From Cochliopodium minus (lineage: Eukaryota > Discosea > Himatismenida > Cochliopodiidae), in NCBI GenBank assembly GCA_024220525.1, contig JAMYWO010000090.1, positions 46,280 through 60,439 of the forward strand: 14,160 bases of DNA, read 5' to 3'. A program made the translations under genes and the position numbers. Shown here piece by piece: positions 10,307-14,160 of this stretch; the first letter of the stretch is position 1; every line of letters begins with the position of its first letter. Under the pieces are notes generated by a model. It did no database searches. It was given only the letters and a program-made list of their open reading frames with translations, and was not told the DNA's origin.

Positions 10307-13300
10307 ATGGAAGATCTAATAAATGAATTCATACAAATAACTGGAACAAATAGATTGATAGCATCAAATGCATTAATGAATTACAATAATGGTATTACAA
10401 AAAAAAAATATCAACTGAAAAAATTAAAATAAAAATTAGTATTATGAATGAAGATAATGATTTGATTTTTATTCATTTAAATTAGATCTGAATGAAGCTG
10501 TCAATAATTTCTTTATGGATCCCAATAAAATATCCTCCAATCAAAATGAAGAACTGATAGAAGAAGAAGAATATGTGAGAGAACCTATAAAAGAACAAAA
10601 AGGAGTCATATCGGAGGATCCATATAATCTTAATTTCAATCCTCCACATCTGAATCCATTTTCGAACAATCCATTCATATCACTTCCCAAAGATAACAAT
10701 CCATTCTTCAATAAAAAGAATGATCATAGAACAAAGCTTTCCAATCTTTTTAGAAGGTAAAAGAAAAATAATAAAGAAAAATAATAAAGAAGAGAAAGAT
10801 CAAAATTGGATAAAATATATAACTATAATGAAAAGGAATAAATTTATTGAATACTTCTATCCTTTTTCAATAATTATTAAAAAATTATATTTTTTCAGAG
10901 AAGAACAATTATAAAAAAATATTTTTTTTTTTTTGAACAATAATTCAAATTAAATTGTTTTGTAAGCGAAGAAGCTTTTTTTTCATGAAATTAAATTAAA
11001 TTAAATTGTAATCTATTTCGAAAGGCCAGAAGAAATATGCGTGAATGGTTCATTTGATGAAGCAAAGAAAAAATGTGCAAGCCAAAAGAAATGGATGCTG
11101 ATAAATATCATGGATGAAACTTCTTTTGAATCATCAAGAATGAACAGGTTCTAAAAAAAAAATATTAAAAAATTTTTTCATATTTTTCATATTTTTTTTA
11201 ATTTATTTTTTATTTATTTTTTTATTTATTTTTTATATTTATTTTTTATTTATTTTTTTATTTATTTTTTATTTATTTTTATTTGTCTATTTTTTATTTA
11301 TTTTTTTAATTTATTTTTTATTTATTTTTCATTTATTTTTTATTTATTTTTTATTTATTTTTTATTTATTTTTTATTTATTTTTATTATTTTTTATTTAT
11401 TTTTTAGAGACACTTTCTCCAACTTTAAACTTAAAAATGTGATCAAAGAAAACTTTATGTTGTGGCAAGAATACAAGTCTACCATCAATGGAACTACTTT
11501 CGTCACCATTTACAATATCACCCCTTCCAAACTTCCTTACGTAGCTATGTAATACTTTTTTAAACTTTTTTTATTTTATTTTTAATTTTAATTATTTTTT
11601 GATTTTAAACTTTTTTAATTGTCAATTCCAAAAAAATTATTATTAATTTTCTTTAAATTATTTTTTATTTTTTATTTTAAAATTTTTTTCATTTATTTTT
11701 TAATTTAAATTTTATTTTAAATTTAAATTATTTAATTTAATATTTTTTTTTGATATTTTATTTTTTTGATATTTTATTTTTATTTTTTTATTTTGATTTT
11801 TGATTCCTTTAATTTTTTATATTTATTCAAAATTTTTATTTTTTTATTTTTTTTTATTTTTTATTTTGATTTTTGATTCCTATAATTTTTTTTTTTTATT
11901 TTTTTTTTATTATTATTTTTATTTAAAAGATGCGATCCAAATACAGGGAGAGTATTCAACGAAACAGAGAGATATGGGTTCATAGAAGCAAAACTTCTGA
12001 AAAGGATCCTCAAAAACTTCATTTCCTGCCACGAATTTGTAAACATCCCCTCCCTCAACACCACCCTAGACATTGACACAAACGAAGAAAACAAAAAAAA
12101 AAGCAATAAAAAAAAAAATAAGAAAGAAAAAAAAAAAAATAAAAAAAAAAATAATAAACAAAAAATAAATAAAAACAAAAATAATGAAGAAAATAAAGAA
12201 AAAAACAAAAATGATAAAGAAATAAACAATAAAAACAATAACAAAGATAAAAATAATGAAACGAAGAATTGGGAGATTGATTTGACGGATAGTGGTGATT
12301 TCGTTGTTGATGATTCTCTTGTTGAAAGCGTTTTTTCAAAGGAGAAAAATTTGGAGGATGAAAAATTTTCCAAGAAAAATTTGGGCGGCGAAAATTTGGA
12401 GGATCCAAAAAATTCTCGGAAAAATGACAACAAATCTTCTTCTTCTTCCACTCCTACCAAGACTAAAGCGAAGCGTAACATCAATTTGGATTTGTTGTCT
12501 GAGGAGGAGCAGTTGCAGTTGGCTTTACAAGAATCTCTTAAGTATACTCTTGATTGTGAGCTTCCTCGAAATGAAGATGAGATTGGTGATCTGGAGGAGG
12601 ATGTTGATGATAATCCTAAGAAAAGAAAATCTGATAACAAAAATAAAATCAACAAAAAAATGAAAATCATCAATATTGATGTGGATGATGATGTGGATGA
12701 TGATGAAAGCGGAAATAATTACAATAAAAATATATTTAATAATAAAAATATAAATATAAATATTAATAATAATAAAATCATCTCCAAAAATATTTCTCCT
12801 CTCAATAAAAATAACGAAGTCATTGATTTGACAGAGGGTTTGCCATCTGTTGTAAACTCTCCTCCTTCCAACTTTTCTTTTCCTTCTCGCTCTTCTTCTT
12901 TCCACCTCCCTTCATTTGTAAATAACTCTGATGACAACGAACAAAATCATGAAAAAATGGAAAATAATTCTCCTCAAAAAGGAAATTTCAATCAAAATAA
13001 TAATGGATATAATGATGAAATTAAATATAATTTTCCGAGAAATAATATTATTTTTGAAAATAATAATAAAAATAATAATAAAGATGAAATATCGAAAAAT
13101 AATGATAACAAAAACAAAAAAGTTGAAAATAAAAACATTCTTGAAGTTGATAAAAAAGATAATCAAAATATAAATGATAAAAAAGATATCGATGAAATAA
13201 TCAGTGTAGAGAAAGAAAATCTGACTGTTAAAGAAATAAAAATTGCTTTTCGTACGTCAAGTAAGGGCAAGTTGGAGAAGAAGTTTCTCTCCAACCAAAA

Positions 13301-13460
13301 AGTCTCTGATCTCTATCACTTTTTAATCAACGAAAACAAACTGCCCGAATCCCTTCTCATTTTTACCTCCTTCCCAAGACAAGAACTCCCTTCTTCGTCT
13401 TCTACTCTTTCTTCTTTATCTTTTGGGGGTTCTGTTTTATTAATTGTTGAAGAAAATTAA
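10307..13460 (+). CDS. UBXN7: UBXN7/Ubx5-type UBX-domain protein (p97/Cdc48 adaptor), five exons
   Basis: Exons: 10307-10391, 10486-10756, 11025-11147, 11408-11548 and 11930-13460. Their sum is 2,151 bases, or 716 residues plus TAA (human UBXN7 is about 490). Domains in order: a UBA-like domain at residues 2-40 (ending DLNEAVNNFF); a linker with three NPF motifs (85-87, 90-92, 100-102); and a thioredoxin-fold UAS domain at about 113-242 with LSNLFRRPEEI, GSFDEAKKKC, KWMLINI, MNRDTFSN and YVAICDPNTGR. A Lys/Asn-rich linker (about 260-320) follows, then a UIM at about 397-410 (SEEEQLQLALQESL), an Asn/Asp-rich stretch, and a C-terminal UBX domain from about 639 with the p97-binding F688-P-R loop. 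The family recruits the p97 ATPase to ubiquitylated substrates, in animals notably to neddylated cullin-RING ligases. Introns are 94, 268, 260 and 381 bases, and the joined frames rebuild conserved UAS motifs at three junctions. SUMO-interaction-like motifs sit at 323-326 and 504-508. The extra length is low-complexity insert. The start is the ATG opening the UBA. Confidence 0.93.
10757..11024 (+). other. UBXN7 intron 2
   Basis: This 268-base intron has donor GTAAAA and acceptor ATTTCGAAAG. It splits an Arg codon after two bases, giving LSNLFRR then PEEICVNG, the start of the UAS domain. A Lys-rich frame running into it is not conserved and is read as intron. Confidence 0.85.
11148..11407 (+). 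other. UBXN7 intron 3, with minisatellite-like repeat
   Basis: This 260-base intron has donor GTTCTA, the only donor here not starting GTA, and acceptor ATTTTTTAG. It joins MNR to DTFSNF, the conserved N-R-D block of the UAS domain. Most of its length is the repeat listed separately. Confidence 0.87.
11200..11405 (+). repeat. imperfect 11-base tandem repeat of ATTTATTTTTT
   Basis: From about 11200 to the acceptor the intron is built of A-TTT-A-TTTTTT units, mostly 11 bases with small length changes and a few interruptions (for example TTTGTCTA near 11282). It is a length-variable simple repeat likely made by replication slippage. Confidence 0.8.
11549..11929 (+). other. UBXN7 intron 4
   Basis: This 381-base intron has donor GTAATA and acceptor TTTATTTAAAAG. 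It splits an Ile codon after two bases, joining PYVA-I to CDPNTGR as in the family's P-Y-V-x-x-x-D-P-x-T-G block. It is T-rich throughout. I see no gene or RNA in it. Confidence 0.87.
12090..12270 (+). repeat. A-rich low-complexity coding tract (Lys/Asn linker)
   Basis: This part of UBXN7 exon 5 is nearly all AAA, AAT, AAC and GAA codons and encodes a Lys/Asn/Glu-rich linker between the UAS domain and the UIM. It stays in frame despite many A runs, which argues that it is translated. A second Asn-rich tract lies at about 12715-13190. Confidence 0.75.
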
Positions 13461-13522
13461 ATTAATATTATTTTACTTTGTTTTGAATTAAAATTTTTTT
13501 TATTTAAAAATAAGTAATTTAA

Positions 13523-13528
13523 AATAAA
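13523..13528 (+). promoter_or_regulatory. candidate polyadenylation signal AATAAA for UBXN7
   Basis: This AATAAA lies 63 bases after the UBXN7 stop and before the convergent ORF. Such a hexamer arises easily by chance in this composition, so support is weak. Confidence 0.3.
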
Positions 13529-13558
13529 TAGTTTAATTATCCCTCTTTTTTTTTTTTT

Positions 13559-13951
13559 TTAATTGAGAACTATGTTTCTTCCTTCTTCAAAGATTTCTTT
13601 CCCACCACTCTTGAAAGTAGTAACCCACTCGGTAAGCTTTTCACTTTGAATCCTTAAATAAGAAATGCACATTGAAAGGAGGTTGTACTGAAGAATCTGA
13701 TGGACAGCAACATTTTTCTTTCTTTTTGAAACAGAAGGATCATTTAAGAGGTGTTGTTTGGCTTCCATGTCTGTGAAAGTTTTGTTGAGGTAATCTTCGA
13801 AGAAAAAATCCATGTTTTTCATCGTTTCTATTTCATTTTCGTATCCTATTCCCTTGTTCGTTTTTATCTTTTCTATCATTTTTTGTGTTAATTTTTTGGG
13901 ATATGCCAAAACTCTGTTGACTGCTCTAAAAAGGGGAGAGATCTGTATCAT
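13559..13951 (-). CDS. hypothetical protein or terminal exon, 130 residues
   Basis: I do not recognise this protein. The frame is open from ATG at 13951 to TAA at 13561-13559. It has a balanced amino-acid composition with Trp, Cys and His, which makes a chance ORF unlikely in this AT-rich DNA. It looks helical and charged, with no signal peptide or membrane segment. Notable stretches are NRVLAYPKKLTQKMIEKI, MDFFFEDYLNK and LLSMCISYLRIQSEKLTEW. ATGATACAG at the start could be an intron acceptor (AG at 13944-13943), making this the last exon (13942-13559) of a gene continuing past the right edge. Against that, upstream sequence is A-rich in the sense direction, whereas the other introns here are T-rich. 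It converges with UBXN7 at 98 bases. Confidence 0.65.
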   Translation of the reverse strand: MIQISPLFRAVNRVLAYPKKLTQKMIEKIKTNKGIGYENEIETMKNMDFFFEDYLNKTFTDMEAKQHLLNDPSVSKRKKNVAVHQILQYNLLSMCISYLRIQSEKLTEWVTTFKSGGKEIFEEGRNIVLN

Positions 13952-14083
13952 AAAAGTTTATTATTTCATTTTTTATTTTTTATTTTTTATAAATTTTTTT
14001 TATTTTTACTTTGTTTATTTTTTATTTTTTGTTTTTTCTTTTATTTTATTTTTTTATTTTTTATTTTTTTATTTTTTTATTTC
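13952..14083. other. T-rich low-complexity sequence
   Basis: This is T runs broken by single A, C or G, upstream (minus strand) of the unrecognised ORF. It may be promoter, 5' UTR or intron of that gene. No further element is visible. Confidence 0.6.
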
Positions 14084-14160
14084 ATTTTTTTATTTTTTTA
14101 TTTTTTTATTTTTTTATTTTTTTATTTTTTTATTTTTTTATTTTTTTATTTTTTTATTTT
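14084..14160 (+). repeat. perfect 8-base tandem repeat (ATTTTTTT)n
   Basis: A occurs exactly every 8 bases from 14084 to 14156 with seven T between, about 9.6 units, and the repeat runs off the right edge. There is no interruption, so it is probably young and length-variable. Confidence 0.95.

Noticed and set aside
10720-10914. 64-residue plus-strand ORF inside UBXN7 intron 2
   Set aside because: It starts in another frame of exon 2 and runs into low-complexity intron. The UAS domain is only rebuilt by splicing 10756 to 11025.
11861-12673. 270-residue minus-strand ORF rich in Ser, Leu and Phe that looks like a membrane protein
   Set aside because: It is the reverse of the Lys/Asn-rich linker of UBXN7. 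Poly-Lys and poly-Asn codons read backwards give Phe, Leu and Ile runs, mimicking membrane helices.
12912-13166. Ile/Phe-rich minus-strand ORF
   Set aside because: It is antisense of the Asn-rich tract of UBXN7, an artefact of AAT/AAA codons.
1-14160. Bacterial operon, CRISPR array, prophage or insertion sequence
   Set aside because: Introns, domain content and composition are eukaryotic. No spaced direct repeats, transposase or terminal inverted repeats were seen.
1-14160. tRNA or rRNA genes
   Set aside because: No B-box-like GGTTCGA with matching acceptor arms and no rRNA-like conserved blocks were found by eye. A covariance search would be decisive.

Overview
The window is nuclear DNA from a very AT-rich, intron-bearing eukaryote, most likely an amoeboid or flagellate protist. 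The evidence is spliceosomal introns with GT..AG ends, T-rich introns, Asn/Lys-rich low-complexity protein stretches, and three recognisable eukaryotic gene families. Stops are TAA and TGA, and a 2,431-codon gene runs with no internal stop, so the standard genetic code fits and ciliate-type codes do not. I cannot name the species; an amoebozoan, heterolobosean or similar lineage is only a guess.

Layout from left to right. (1) About 61-1560, plus strand: the 3' part of a peptide methionine sulfoxide reductase A (msrA) gene in short exons. Its first exon, with the catalytic Cys, lies off the left edge. (2) 1796-10010, minus strand: one large five-exon gene whose joined frame gives 2,431 residues. 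I read it as an EPG5 homologue, the Rab7/Atg8-family tether that drives autophagosome-lysosome fusion. (3) 10011-10306: a 296-base divergent intergenic region that must hold the promoters of EPG5 and the next gene. (4) 10307-13460, plus strand: a five-exon gene for a 716-residue UBXN7/Ubx5-type p97 (Cdc48) adaptor with UBA, UAS, UIM and UBX regions in family order. (5) 13559-13951, minus strand: a 130-residue ORF I do not recognise, perhaps the last exon of a longer gene. (6) The right edge is a T-rich tract ending in a perfect 8-base repeat.

Splice assignments for EPG5 and UBXN7 were made by eye, but they are strongly constrained. Every junction restores the frame, the summed exon lengths are exact multiples of three (7,296 and 2,151 bases), and the joined UBXN7 and msrA exons rebuild conserved motifs across the junctions. 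The msrA model has one junction that cannot be made in frame with canonical sites, and it has two candidate exons for the same protein segment.

Functionally, the two large genes are both proteostasis genes (autophagosome-lysosome tethering, and ubiquitin-directed p97 recruitment) placed head to head. Co-regulation is an inference. The most unusual protein-level observations are three NPF motifs in the UBXN7 linker, SUMO-interaction-like motifs beside its ubiquitin-binding elements, and tandem LIR-like motifs in the EPG5 homologue.
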